From Gambelia wislizenii (Eukaryota > Chordata > Lepidosauria > Squamata > Crotaphytidae): a stretch of 64,000 nt of DNA. Every line of letters begins with the position of its first letter. Positions within the stretch are counted from its first letter, which is position 1. Below the pieces are notes generated by a model that saw only the letters and a program-made list of their open reading frames with translations, was not told the DNA's origin and made no database searches. Below are positions 47,084-58,385 of this stretch, piece after piece. The position numbers and the translations under genes are program-made. The stretch lies in contig JAUMIR010000003.1 in the NCBI GenBank assembly GCA_030847615.1, positions 283,458,265 through 283,522,264 of the forward strand. The letters are read 5' to 3'.

Positions 47084-47749
47084 CTGGCAAGAGAAGGGAG
47101 TTATTTCCAACAGTACATCATAAGACTCAGGCAAAGCAACAAATAATAAATAATATTTTACACCATTAGATTGTTCAAAGCTCATCAGTAATCTTTTCAA
47201 CAACCACAGAAGGTGATTGGTCTTTCATTCTAAAACCACTTCACATTTTTTCATGCTTGTATAGACAAAATATCTACATCAATGCACGATTGGGAGATTT
47301 CAGCAGATACTGGATAACCTCTAGAAATGCAGGGTTATAAAAAGACATAAATAATCTCAGTGGGAGAGAAAGTAGAATTGACCAGCTGGGCAAGGAGCAG
47401 GAAGAAAGAGGTACACAGAATCATGAACTCTTCTGAAACATCCCCAGAAGTGAGAACCCCATCACCAGAAAGAATACCAAGGCAGTTAGAGCCTATCCAT
47501 TAGCGGGGGGGGGGGACAACTGTAGGTACCTCATTCTGTGCATTCCCACTCCAGATGTCAGATGTCCTGGGATTATAAAAGGGAGGAGGCCTTTGCTCAC
47601 TCTGGATTCTGTCACCAGTCAAAGTAACAAGGTTGGCTTGATCTTGTTGCAACACCTCTGTCCAAGTAGGACTGTGAGCAAGACCAGCCTGACCAAAATG
47701 GATCTAGCCATTTCGTTCTGACTTTGACAAACTGAACTGGTTCCTCTAC
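47084..47749. other. ITSN1 intron 3, part without recognised element
   Basis: Nothing recognised except a G-run at about 47504-47514. Confidence 0.5.
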
Positions 47750-47895
47750 TTGCTCCCTCCACTGCCCTTACTTTGCCCTTCATGTCTTTTGAGTCTGTAA
47801 GCCTTAGGTTAGTGCCTTTATCTCATTTTTATGAATGCAACTTGCTTTGGGAGACAATGTCGTTGAAAGCCAATATTAAAAACATAAAATAAAGA
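47750..47895 (+). repeat. LINE2-type 3' end
   Basis: GAGTCTGTAAGCCTTAGG followed by CTTGCTTTGGGAGACAATG and an A-rich tail with AATAAAG, the layout of LINE 3' UTRs in reptiles. Confidence 0.5.
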
Positions 47896-49204
47896 AATAA
47901 TAGATTCAGACTGAAGACTTCTGAATTCACTTCTGACTGTAGCATAATGGCTGAGAGGCTAACTAAAAGGTTGCATTTAATGGAACCATAGTAAAATGCT
48001 GCATACATTAGTCATTTATAGAGACTATTTCAGAGATTATCAAATGATTCTAGAAATGTATCAAATGATTCTAGAAATGGAAGAAAAACTGAGCAACAAA
48101 TCTTTACTTCCCCCACAATACTGCCCTGTAGTCCCCTGTATACCCTTTTGAGGTAGGTGCTCCTGAACACTGGGAGCTCTGTTGTATAGGGCTATGGTGG
48201 GAGAGGGGAAATGCACATTATTACAAACTGAAACATCTGCACTTTAGTCAATAGGAAATTCACACTGTATTAATATCAGCTTAGACAAAAGAAAAGGAAA
48301 CATATGGTTCCTGATGACTAGTCTATTTTAACAGCTCTTCCTTTATTGGAACTTTGTGCCTTGTGGAAACACAGAAGCAAACACTTTCTCTGCAAGAAGC
48401 ATTCTTATTAACCACATGAATGACAATTTTAAATGTCATTGAATATGAAAGATTCTATTGCATTTTCATTCAAAACTACACAGCTAAAAGATGTAGAACA
48501 GCCCAACTATGCCCCCACCATTTTCTCTAGGGAGAGATTCAGCATTCAGCAAGCTATCGTGTGCAATTCACTTAAGAAGGATGTAAATGGTCCACAGGCC
48601 TGCTAGTGTACACAGATAGTGGTGGTAGGAATAAAAATGTCACAGGCCTAGGAGTATGAAAGAAATAGAGTGTTGGAAAAACAGGCTGCTCAGAACTGGC
48701 AAATTTGTCTGTCTTCCCTCACCACTGCTCCATAACCTTGGGGAAACAATACAACAACTTGCTTAGTGCACCAGCAATATTCTGACCTCAGATTTCTGCC
48801 AGCTTGAATGTCAGAATGTCATCAGTGAACACAGTAAGCAAATATATTATTGTTGTCAGATTTTACCTCATATTTCCCTGAGTAGACATTACCACAAAAA
48901 AGCATTATTAGCATATCTTAAATAAAAACAAGTAAGATTCTGCCATACCAATGGTAGGCAGTGCAGGCCACATGTAGTTCCCAGGGCCACTTTTATGGGT
49001 CCCAAGGGACCTATATAAATAAATAAATATAGAGCTAAAATGTCACCTAACATCCCTCAGGGGTTTCACAATAGGCATGGAACCCCTCCATAAGAGGTCA
49101 TTTACTATGTAAATATAAGCAATGTAAAATATATTACAATAATTTCTCCAAATTGAAGAAAAGCAAACATGCTAACTGAGAAAGTGTTGACTTGTCTCTT
49201 AAAA
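47896..49204. other. ITSN1 intron 3, unassigned stretch
   Basis: No recognised family or gene. Confidence 0.5.
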
Positions 49205-49557
49205 AGTGGGATCCGTGAAGGCTCGGGGAGGGAGGGGGAAGGGCCGGGGAGGGAGAGGGAGGCCCGGGGTGGGAGGGGGGAGGGCCGGGGAGGCCTCCAC
49301 GGGGCCTCCGGAGACTCTCCGGAGGCTCCGTGAAGGCCTTGAGAGGGAGGGGGAGGGCTGGGGAGGCATCCACGGGGCCTCAGGAGGCCCCGTGAAGGCC
49401 TTGGAAGGGAGTGGGGAGTCCGGGGAAAGCGACTATGGGGCCTCCGGAGGCCCCATGGTCACTTTGGTGGGGGAGGGGGAGGGCAGTCATTATTTGCAGA
49501 ATTTTCACATTCGCGGGCGTCTGGAATCTAACTCCCACGAATGTGAAGGGACAACTG
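49205..49557. mobile_element. Tigger-like GC-rich element, truncated copy
   Basis: The right terminus CGAATGTGAAGGGACAACTG followed by TA matches the left terminus of the element at 3960 in inverted orientation. The interior has the same GGCCTCCGGAG and GGCTCCGTGAAGGCC palindromes. The other terminus is missing. Confidence 0.75.
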
Positions 49558-49564
49558 TATTTGA

Positions 49565-50222
49565 GGGGAAACACAAGGCCTAGGTTTGCAGTTGGGGTAC
49601 TCAGCAGAAGAGTCTCCAAGCCAAGGAGGGTGGATTGGGAAGCCCTGAAGAGGGTAGTTAGATTTCTCAAGGGGACCAGGGACATATGCTTGAACCTGAC
49701 AGGAAGTCGGGTGACCCTCGTGTGCTATGTGGACAGCTCTTTTGCAGCTGAGACTTCAGACAGGAAGTCAGTGACCGGGTTGGTGGTCAGATATGCAGAG
49801 CCCCATAGTGTGGAGATCAAGAAAGCAGAACTATGTGGCCATTAGTACCACTGAAGATAAATTCGCAGCCTTGTCTGAGATGGCAAGTGAGGTACAGTGG
49901 GTAAGGCAGATGCTTGCAGACCTTGGGAGAGCCATGCCAAATGCTTGTTGAGGTGCACGAGGACTCACAAGCCTGCATAATGATGGCAGCAGAACATCTG
50001 AAATGTACATTGCGGTACGCTACCAAACTGTGAGGCACTTAATACAAGAAGGCGTCTTGTGTCTGAGGTACTGTCCATTTGAGGACAATGTTGCAGACCT
50101 GCTCACAAAAGCCCTTCCAGCAGGAAGCCGTGATGAGTTGGCAAAGAGGCTGGATCTTGTCACTAGTGTGCAAAGTGAAAGGTGTCAAAAGGGAAAGGTC
50201 AACCAACAGACGAATGATGTCT
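49565..50222 (+). pseudogene. copia RNase H domain, frameshifted
   Basis: The first segment (frame ending 49845) reads RFAVGVLSRRVSKPRRVDWE, VVRFLKGTRD and CYVDSSFAAETSDRKSVTGL, the copia RNase H start. After a frame change near 49840, FAALSEMASEVQWVRQ follows, and 50003-50222 reads IAVRYQTVRHLIQEGVL and NVADLLTKALP, the conserved C-terminal end of copia Pol. At least two frame breaks. Confidence 0.8.
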
Positions 50223-50299
50223 AACAATGTATGTTGATAATGTTATGTTGTAATGATAACATGTGCCCTGCGCAGTAGTTTGACCATTTTGGAGGGGAT

Positions 50300-50726
50300 T
50301 GTCAGGAGTTAGAGACTGAACTCTTTTATAAAATGGCCAAACAACTGCAGAGTCATGCTGAGTCATAATGACTGACTCCATGAACCACCTAGTCATACCA
50401 CAGCTACAGAAGGAGGGTTCTTATTGGTGTGTAAGATCATGTGATTGAGTAAGCCAATGCCCTGTAACTGTGTATATAAGAGGGCTCAGAACAGAGCTCA
50501 CTTCTCTTCTTCTTGTGAATGCTGATGCCTGGTGAAGCAGTTTGTCCTTCAATTGTAAATATTTGTACATATTGCAACTGCTTGACTTTGAAGATAAAAG
50601 TGCCTCCTGCTTATTTGGATGTCAAACACTCTGTGTGTGAGTATTCTTGGGAACGGGTTGCTACTAAGTCTGCTGAGACAGTTTTTGGCTTCTGCTGAGG
50701 ATTGAGTGTCCTATCATCCCCTAACA
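50300..50726 (+). repeat. copia LTR
   Basis: Starts TGTCAGGAG and ends CCCCTAACA (TG...CA with a short inverted terminus). A TATA box TATATAA lies at 50473-50479, giving a promoter-like context followed by GAGGGCTCAGAACAG. The polypurine tract directly precedes it. Confidence 0.8.
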
Positions 50727-50764
50727 CAGGGGACTCCTGTTAGATGCCTTGGCCGTTGGCCTGT

Positions 50765-51200
50765 GGGGTCCCTCAGAGTTCTGTTTTGTCCCCCATGCTG
50801 TTTAACATCTACATGAAACTGTTGGGAGAGATCATCCGGAGTTTTAGGGTGCAGTGTCACCAGTATGCTGAGCACACCTAAGTCCATTTCTCCTTTCCAT
50901 CTGATTCCAAGGAAGTCGTCTCAGTACTGAATCAATGTCTGTTGTCAACAATAGAATGGCAAACAAATTGAAACTTAACCCAGACAAGACACAGGTGGCT
51001 TTCATCAGTTGAAAGGTAGATCAGGGAATAGGGACCCCGCCTGTGCTGGAGGGGGTTACACTCCCCCTGAAATCTAAGTCTTGAAGCTTGAGTTTTCCCC
51101 AGCAGTGGCCAGGAGTGCATTTGCACAGTTAAAGCTAGTGAGCCAGCTGTGCCTGTTCTTTGAGATGTCAGATCTGGCTATGATGACACATGCCTTTATT
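50765..51200 (+). mobile_element. L2 LINE RT fragment
   Basis: Decayed coding with GVPQ-type start, SPMLFNIYMKLLGEIIR and KLNPDKTQV in changing frames, typical of L2 RT. It ends at the (TC)n run. Confidence 0.7.

Positions 51201-51204
<4 letters not shown>

Positions 51205-51241
<37 letters not shown>
51205..51241. repeat. (TC)n microsatellite
   Basis: Perfect dinucleotide run between the L2 fragment and a SINE fragment. Confidence 0.95.
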
Positions 51242-51242
<1 letters not shown>

Positions 51243-51345
51243 AGGAAGGCAATGGCAAACCCCCTCTGAACAAATATTGCCAAGAAAACACCATAATAGG
51301 TTCACCTTAGGGCAACCAGAAATCAAAGCCAACTTGAACAAAACA
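51242..51345 (+). mobile_element. Sauria-type SINE, 3' part
   Basis: AGAGGAAGGCAATGGCAAAC, CCCTCTGAACAAATATTGCC and GGTTCACCTTAGGGCAACC match the body of the SINE at 33873 (its reverse complement). 5'-truncated. Confidence 0.75.
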
Positions 51346-51631
51346 GAAACACGTAACCAAACAAAACCTTCATTCCCCATTTTTTGCAATCTGGGAGGCC
51401 TACAGAGGCACAAAACTGGCCTCCAAATTCACAGCAGTTGCCCACTCATTTGAAAGTTGAATGCTGAACAACAGGCATGGGTGTATTGGTTTTTCTTGCT
51501 ACAACAATAAAGGATTAGTAATGGTGCTAACTTCTCTCTTGAATGCTCTACCTTCACACAAGGGAAGCAGCAAATTACATGATTCCGTGGAGTATCATAA
51601 TACAAATGATATATGATAACTAAGGAATTAC

Positions 51632-51724
51632 CAGTGATAAATCCAGATATTGGTTTCAAACTGTGGAACTGCTGGTCATGTTTAGCCCTCTCTTCCACAG
51701 TTATGGCCCAGATGTCCAGGTTAC
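51632..51724 (-). CDS. ITSN1: ITSN1 exon 3: first half of EH domain 1
   Basis: This 93-nt exon (phase 1 in, phase 1 out) encodes residues 10 (part) to 41 (part), including [17 protein letters not shown] and ISGFIT. It forms the first helices of EH domain 1, which binds Asn-Pro-Phe motifs of endocytic partners such as epsin. The acceptor is GTGACATAG and the donor GTAATT. Where I recall Ser in the human protein, this one has Asn just after the glycine pair (GGNLDIW). Exon 2 is 1.1 kb upstream. Confidence 0.96.
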
Positions 51725-52817
51725 CTATGTCACAAGGAATAAATTAAGATACAGTCAAGAAATATAGGCTTTAGGGATATTAATTTACCTCAGCATATAT
51801 TCTTCCTGCTAGTCTCCCTCCACTATGAGGTGCCCTTCACTCCTAATCTGTTCATGCAGCAAGCTGCTGCTACATGTTGCAAGCAACACAGAGACAGCTT
51901 GCTAATGAAAACTGGGAATTCATAACTGCAGTAGTCTATGGTAAATGTAAACTTAGTTTTAGTGACCAAAACAGCAGTAACCATCAGTATGCTCCACCAC
52001 ACATTTTAAAAGTCTCCAGTAATAAAGGAAGACAAAAATGCCCTCTTTGAAAATGCGCATAGGCATTATGTTTAGATACAACAGCAAAGTGAGAAGTAGA
52101 AAGTTGGTATGTTACATCCCCTATAAAATCCCTTCCTACAACAGCAAGTACAAAAGAAACAATTAATTTGTTTCTGAAATAGGATGCAGGAAAGCTGATC
52201 CTCACCTCACCAACACAAATGACCACTGGCTACCAAGTCCAGTCAAGATGAGTGGATTTCTATGAAAGCAGAAAGTCTACATTGGCGAATGTGCTGTCAG
52301 TCACTTTTAACTTACCTCCCATATGATACAACCATAGCATACACATTACATATTCAGAGACCATGATAAACCAGAAGTGGGGCAAGCCATAGTGCCTAGT
52401 TTGAACATCACAATTAAAAAACACAGATGGGAGGTCTGTCATTTGCCAGCTGCTCCTGCTTGCTGCAGGAACAATGGGCAGTCAACATCAGCATTCTATG
52501 TCATTTCTGATAAGCCTGAACTTATCAGAAATGAGTTGTTGTTTCTTTACAACTCAGGTTTCTCAGGACATCTGATCATGGGTACAGAGCTTTACACTGC
52601 ACTGCCAGCTCTTGCTGTCTAACCTCTAGCTACTGTGCCTTCCTAGAACCCAACGAATACTTCAATAAAAGTGAACAGTAAGCTATTTTTCTACGGACCA
52701 TAACTGCATGTCAAATCAGCTGGGAAGATTTTCAGGTCCACCCATGGAACTAGATTTTGGTTGTGAAATAGAATTTATGCTTAAAAAGTAGTACAGGAAA
52801 AAGGTGTTAATACTTAC
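51725..52817. other. ITSN1 intron 2
   Basis: Short (1093 bp) AT-rich intron. No repeat or regulatory motif recognised. Confidence 0.7.
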
Positions 52818-52877
52818 CCCCAAAAGGTGTGGGAAACTGAGCCATGGTTTAATCACTTCTAACTTGTTAATAGATGC
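52818..52877 (-). CDS. ITSN1: ITSN1 exon 2: 5' UTR end and start codon
   Basis: The acceptor reads CTTTTTATTTCAG and the exon starts at 52877. Thirty-two bases of 5' UTR precede an ATG at 52845-52843. The start is well supported: A at -3 and G at +4, and an in-frame TAA two codons upstream. Translation gives MAQFPTPFG plus the first base of a glycine codon, matching the intersectin N-terminus. The donor is GTAAGTATT. The exon is too short to be seen as an open frame by itself. An acceptor immediately before the UTR means at least one further non-coding exon lies upstream, not visible here. Confidence 0.95.
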
Positions 52878-55734
52878 CTGAAATAAAAAGCAATACAGTG
52901 AGATATACAAAAGCAAAGTTATCTGAGGTACCATCATGTATGAGAATACTTTAATGACAAGTTTTTTAAAAAAATAAATACATCATGTAAATATAACCAG
53001 GACAAATTATTTCCCAATGGTACAAAATATACACCTTTCTTTCTGCTCCCAACTGCAGTATTACTTGTTATTATAAAAACCTAGTCATTCTTTGTGAACT
53101 GTAGCAAGTACCCTGTGGTCACCATTACTTTACTATCCTTCTCATCAATTCAACATTTCATTCTCTACTTCTGTTCTTTAAAACACTAAAAAGGTTCTTT
53201 TTTTGTGTTTGGAGTTGAAGCAATATGGACTCCATATCCCCCAAACTTTAGTGCAAAAAGCTCTGAAGCATCACATTACTAGAAAGAGACTAACATACAA
53301 GAAGTCATGTTATCAGTGCTTTCAAGGATTCATCCACAGCCAGGCTTTGAAAATAAACCTGAGGCACATGTAATTCTAATTAGCACCTGGTTCACACAGA
53401 GCAATTATGCTGTGCAATATCTGCATACCTGCTATAACAATATTATTCTTCAGCCACCGTCTAACTATCAGGAAACTGTTAGCATAATTCAATTATTCAC
53501 GTTGTCAGTAAACCATGTGGAGATGATATATGAACTTTCGCAATTACAACAACACAAATGACTATGTTAGTTCTTTGTTTATCACTAAGCTTTCACATTC
53601 ACCCAAAGAACATCCAGGAATACAGAAACAATCCTTTCGCATCCAAAGATAACCAACCACTACTTTGAGAAAGCCAACACTCTCCAGTTAAGACATGTAA
53701 ATCTCAAATGAGTTCAAGAAAATTGTGAACCACCCAAGGCGAACAGCTGAGAAACCTATTAAACATTACAATAATGTGCAGTGGAAAACACATTGTTTCA
53801 AAAATGTACCCCACACATCTGATTGTTTAAAAAACAGCTTAACAGTTTGAAACTAAGACTCAACACTGTATGCCAATTAATTTTTCCTACAGAAGTCTGA
53901 TCTATGGCTCAAAGCTCTAAAACATTTGTTAGACTTTCAAATTGGATCAATTAATCCTTTGGTCTCTTTGATGTGTTATAGCACACTGGACACTCTGTAC
54001 ATGCTCAGAGAGATCCAGGCAGCAAAAATTGTAGCAGAAAAAAAAACATTTGCCCCAGCACTCCACTTAAGATGTCCAATAAAGCATACAGACACTCAGG
54101 TGGTGTCTAAAACTACTAAACTTTACTGATACATGGTAAAATATATACAGAATCAACAGAGAATCCTCTCAGTGGCAAGAATCAGGACTTAACAGCTTCA
54201 ACCACTGCACACTACAACAGGCAGCTTAGAACTCGTTACAGAGCTTCAAAACACATACAGTAAACATCCTGCCTCAGTGAGACATACAAACAGTTCCCAT
54301 ACAGATTACAAGTATGGATATAGACACTTTGTTCCCTTCAAGGTTACATTCCTATAACATAGGCCAGCTGCAGCCTTTTTAATACCAGTAAGCCCCCTGT
54401 AGGCAAACATGTTGTTTTGCTTGACCTGTATCTCTTTACAGCATGAATTTATCAGATTGCATATCCCACCATACTCTGACACTCTCCACCATACCTCCAC
54501 CGTACCTTCCATGTTCCAAGAACAGGTTCTTTGTCAACAGTATCTCTTGACTCAAAGTAAGAAACCCCTTTCAACTCTAAACAACAAAAGCTCTTAGGAA
54601 CTTCAAGAAAGGAAACATGTTTGTTTTCTATCAAGCCTTGTTTAACAAAACAACACTCCTCTTGAATATGCTGTGATAGAAATTTTTAATAGACACCCAC
54701 TATCATAAAACACCATCATGGTGAGAAGACTGGGCCTACTTAAAATGGAGTCCAGCAGCCATTTTAATGAAAGGGCCACGCACACAATCAGGATCCTAGC
54801 TGAGGAGCCCTCTCTTTTAACTCTCTCTTTCTGTGTCTAGATATTCTCTCTTTGTAGAAATGTTGATAGTCTTACTGTTAGGTAAAGCTGACCTGAAAGG
54901 ATGACTGTCAAAAAGTGAGGTATCCTGTAGTTATCCATGCATCCTGACTAGAGTTGCCAAGAAAGTCAGGAAACAGTTATATTTCATGTATGCTTTGAGG
55001 CTCTTTCATGTATGCTTTGCTTTTGGTGCCAAGAAAGGCTTAATTAGCACAGGTAGTGAGTAATATGTTTCAGGTTAGTGAAATCGAAAGTCAAAGGGGT
55101 ATAAAGGATTGGCTCTTAGCTCAGCCCATTGTCCCTTTCACCTGAAGGCACTATATCTGCGCAGATGATCTGTTTTGTAGAGGCTTGGACCTTAGTGCAG
55201 GTGACAATGGAGAACTTGGTAGTCCTTCTTTCAAGTAGGAGACCAGACAGCTTGGGCCCCTTCCAACAGTAAATGTGAAAAGCTATAACAGATTTGCCAG
55301 ATTTACAATTTCTTTGCAGACCACATCTATATTAAACATGAATTATTAATCTACAGACATGCTTTTGCAACCATGAAAACATGCAAAACATGCACAACAG
55401 AATCCTAAACCATACACTCTTTTTTGCTTAGACAGAAATGACATTTTGCCTCACTACTAGCAGTCAGGTGTGATGTTTTGAAGACATATTCTGTGTGACT
55501 TTTAATTTCCAATTTGCATGTATGTAACCAGTTTTGATTTGAAAATAGCTTCTTGTATCTATTTCAGAAATAAAATTAACTGTGTCTTCAATCTAATAGT
55601 GTTACTGTGCAATTGCCTGATTCATCATCATTTATTTATTGCAATCCATAGATCCATCAAAGGATGAACTGAAGCATAAGACAGAAAACAGGCAAAATAT
55701 TAGAAAAATCAGAACAATAAGACAATGAGATCCG
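52878..55734. other. ITSN1 intron 1, gene-proximal unassigned stretch
   Basis: No recognised coding sequence or repeat family and no CpG-rich segment that could be a promoter. The promoter and exon 1 must lie beyond 64000. Confidence 0.55.
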
Positions 55735-56065
55735 TCAGATAACAAGCCTGAGTGGCTTTAAAAAAGCACTAAAGACGGATCTCTTTCGGCAGGCCTTTCC
55801 TAATTAGATCCCGGCCTCAGGGGATCCTGGCCTCTTCTAGGCTGCTGGCCATTTATTATATTTATTGTATTTATAGTTTTAAAAGTGATTTTAGATTAGT
55901 TGTTTTAATTTATATTTGTTTAATGTTTTTTTATGGGGGAGGGTGGGAGTGGGGGTGTTTAGGGATTTTATTTGTATTGTATTTTAAATTTTGTAAGCCG
56001 CCCCGATTGTTTTAACAGAGGGGCGGGGTATAAATAAATTTTATTATTATTATTTTATTATTATA
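55735..56065 (+). mobile_element. L2 LINE 3' end, plus orientation
   Basis: Residual coding for the L2 C-terminus (GGCTTTAAAAAAGCACTAAA, GATCTCTTTCGGCAGGCC) runs into AAGCCGCCCCGATTG and GGGGCGGGGTATAAATAAAT, the classical L2 3' tail. Confidence 0.85.
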
Positions 56066-56184
56066 ATCGACTTTTATCTAATACACAATGTGATCTAATC
56101 CTGGCCACCTCTGTAAGAAATTTAGCAACAGCCAGGGTCACTTCTGAGGACTGTCTTCCAACAAGAACCTGATTGATCTGAACT

Positions 56185-56295
56185 TCCAGGAAATTTACTC
56201 AACAATGGAGTCTCTCTCTCTGGCTTTTCTTCGCAAACGAAGATTCAGGAAGGACTCATCCCACGCTTTCTGCAAGCGCTTTCCGCGCTTTCATC
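56185..56295 (-). mobile_element. LINE 3' end fragment, same family as 61025
   Basis: CTGGCTTTTCTTCGCAAACG, AAGGACTCATCCCACGC and TTTCTGCAAGCGC are the reverse complement of the end of the LINE at 61025-61895. Confidence 0.7.
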
Positions 56296-56504
56296 AACAA
56301 TGGAGTAATTATAGAGTAACAGACCTGACTGTAAAAGCTACAAGACAAAAGAATATGCTTTGTTGACTGAACTTCCATATTTCTGCAAGGGCACCATCTT
56401 TCCAGATATGAGACACCAGCAAATCTGCCTTGAAGTAATTCAGTAGCATAAATCTGACCTTAGAAAAATGTGCTGTACTTGACCACTGACAGGTTCTTTA
56501 CTAA

Positions 56505-57070
56505 TAATAATAATAATAAAAAATTATTTTTACCCTGCCCCTCTATCAAAAACAATCGGGGCGGCTTACAACAGTTAAAATACAACAATACTGACTAAAA
56601 TCCCTAAGCCCCACCCTCCCCCATAAAAAGATATTAAACTAGTATCAAATCAAAATCCACCTAAACTAAAATCACATAAATAAACAAATACAAAAATCAA
56701 CAGCCAGCAAGACTAAAAGAGGCCAGGAGACGCAGCTCCTGAGGCTGGGATCTAATCAGGAAAGGTCTGCCGAAAGAGATCCATCTTTAGTGCTTTTTTA
56801 AAGCTACTCAAGTTCATCATCTGACCGATCTTGTTCGGCAGGCCATTCCATAATTTGGGGGCGATTACCGAAAAGGCCTTCTGGGAGGTTGCAGACAGCC
56901 TAGCTTTTTGTGCCTGAAGCAAATTCCTCCCAGAGGACCGGAGTATGCGGGGAGGATTGTATGGGAGGAGGCGGTTCAAAAGATAAGTTGGACCCAAGCT
57001 AACTGGAAAGGCCTGATGTAGTGGACATTCATTGCACCAGGAGAGTAGGATACGTAGGAGCAAGAGCGCA
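56505..57070 (-). mobile_element. L2 LINE 3' end, minus orientation
   Basis: The 3' tail (CCCTGCCCCTCTATC, CAATCGGGGCGGCTTACAAC) is followed by the C-terminal L2 coding region at 56752-57063: RLSATSQKAFSVIAPKLWNG and FKKALKMDLFRQTF, in one open frame of 103 codons. It is the inverted counterpart of 55735-56065, about 440 bp away. Confidence 0.85.
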
Positions 57071-57299
57071 GGTTACAAAAATCTATGTCCCACAATCTTT
57101 GCTTAACAGATTTAAGAGCAATATTCAAACCTAGATTGGAAAGAACAGAATTGCCAGATTCATTGCACTAGCAGAAATTAATTGCTAGATTTGGCACTAG
57201 GAAAGGATTCAGCAGTTTCGTACTGTGCAATCTGTTGCACAATACATGCATGTTTATACTATCTCACACTACCATTTGGCACAACAGTTAAATCCAGCA

Positions 57300-57530
57300 C
57301 AACTGGGGGGGGGGTGTTTTTAATCCGCTTTTATCTTTCTTATTATGTTTTAATTATGTGGTATATTGTTTTAACCTTGTTTCTTTTAACTAAAGTGACA
57401 TTTAATTCTTTTTAAACTTTTGTATGAATAATTCTTTAAACTGAACCGTGTTTTTTTTTAAATCTCTAGAAGCCACCTTGAATTCTGTATTTGGAGAAAA
57501 ATGGAATACAAAATAAGCAAATAAATAAAT
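57300..57530 (+). repeat. LINE 3' UTR end
   Basis: GAAGCCACCTTGAATTCTG and GGAATACAAAATAAGC with (AAAT)n tail. Confidence 0.55.
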
Positions 57531-58189
57531 AAATAGCACAGTTTTCCACTCCACTGCTATAAAATTGCATCTTGGTCATGGTGAGGAGTTCTCATAAGAT
57601 CTACTAGACAGGAGCACTTCATCAAATACTACAACATTTCCTCTCACTTTCAGCATTAGAGTTGTCACTAGCAAGCCCACAGTGATAAGTAATCTTCAGA
57701 ATGAAGTTCTCATGGTTAAAATTGGTAGACTTCAGATTATAATCTTAAATAAAAGTTCTGACTGACAGAAAAGATGTCAAAGAAAAACATGGTTCTATGG
57801 TTCAAGGAGATTGCTTATTTAACTAGAATATTAATATTATTTATTTTCCTTATTATATCATCAGTATGCTTTGCATTTTTCAGAACAGCAGCCCCAACTT
57901 CAATACATTAGAAACTGTGCTGTAATTTTGTGCCTAATGCCATGAATTCTCATCAGCAACCCATCTGAGAGAGATTCCAAGACTAGCAACTGGACCAAAA
58001 GGTTTAATATAGCTTTGTGAGGGAATTAGCCTGGAATGATGCAGTGAAGCACTGTACAGTGTATTTCAGGTGAGGGTATAGATTAAGAGCTTCTGGTTCT
58101 CCTATCACCTCCACATGTCAACTGGGAAGAAAGACTTCAAGTAATGGTGCTCCACTTCAAATTATGGTGCTCCCATAGTATGATAGGCT

Positions 58190-58385
58190 CCAACACTGAT
58201 GTTATTTAAGCATCTGCTACAAACTTATTTAATCATGAGCCTGATTAGTTTTATTGCTCATCTTAGTGGGACTTTGTTTTTATCATGGAGTTATATTCCA
58301 ATATTGTTGTTATTTTAGTGACTTTTGTACACTGCTGTGGAATCTGTTAGCAAAGAGTAGTATGTAAAGAAATAAAATAAATGCC
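58190..58385 (+). repeat. LINE 3' UTR end, diverged
   Basis: ACTGCTGTGGAATCTGTTAG followed by AAATAAAATAAATG. Family uncertain. Confidence 0.4.

Larger units (their letters stand above)
49565..50726 (+). mobile_element. Ty1/copia LTR retrotransposon, 3' fragment with one LTR
   Basis: RNase H coding end, polypurine tract (GGAGGGGA, 50291-50298) and a 427-bp LTR. The 5' half is missing and abuts the truncated Tigger-like element. No second LTR is visible, so target duplications cannot be checked. Confidence 0.85.
1440..52877 (-). other. ITSN1: ITSN1 (intersectin 1) locus, 5' coding part, exons 2-12
   Basis: Intersectin 1 is a cytoplasmic scaffold of clathrin-mediated endocytosis: two EH domains, a coiled-coil, five SH3 domains and, in the long form, DH-PH-C2. 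The window holds the part from the initiator methionine to the first 87 codons of the coiled-coil. Eleven exons of 28 (coding), 93, 64, 161, 180, 94, 101, 64, 138, 116 and 263 nt join in one frame (1302 nt, 434 codons) with no stop or frameshift, and every junction is GT-AG. Assignment to ITSN1 rather than ITSN2 rests on recalled family sequence: [15 protein letters not shown] in EH1, [20 protein letters not shown] in EH2, and the coiled-coil start [22 protein letters not shown]3 and later exons lie below position 1, and the promoter and non-coding exon 1 lie above 64000. The introns are packed with transposons but the exons are clean. Confidence 0.97.

Noticed and set aside
1440..52877. Assignment to ITSN2 instead of ITSN1
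   Set aside because: EH1, EH2 and coiled-coil residues match ITSN1 as I recall it ([30 protein letters not shown]) and differ from ITSN2 in many positions.
54700..55300. Possible solitary LTR (TATA-like GGTATAAAGG near 55099)
   Set aside because: No TG...CA ends or target duplication could be found, so it is left unassigned.
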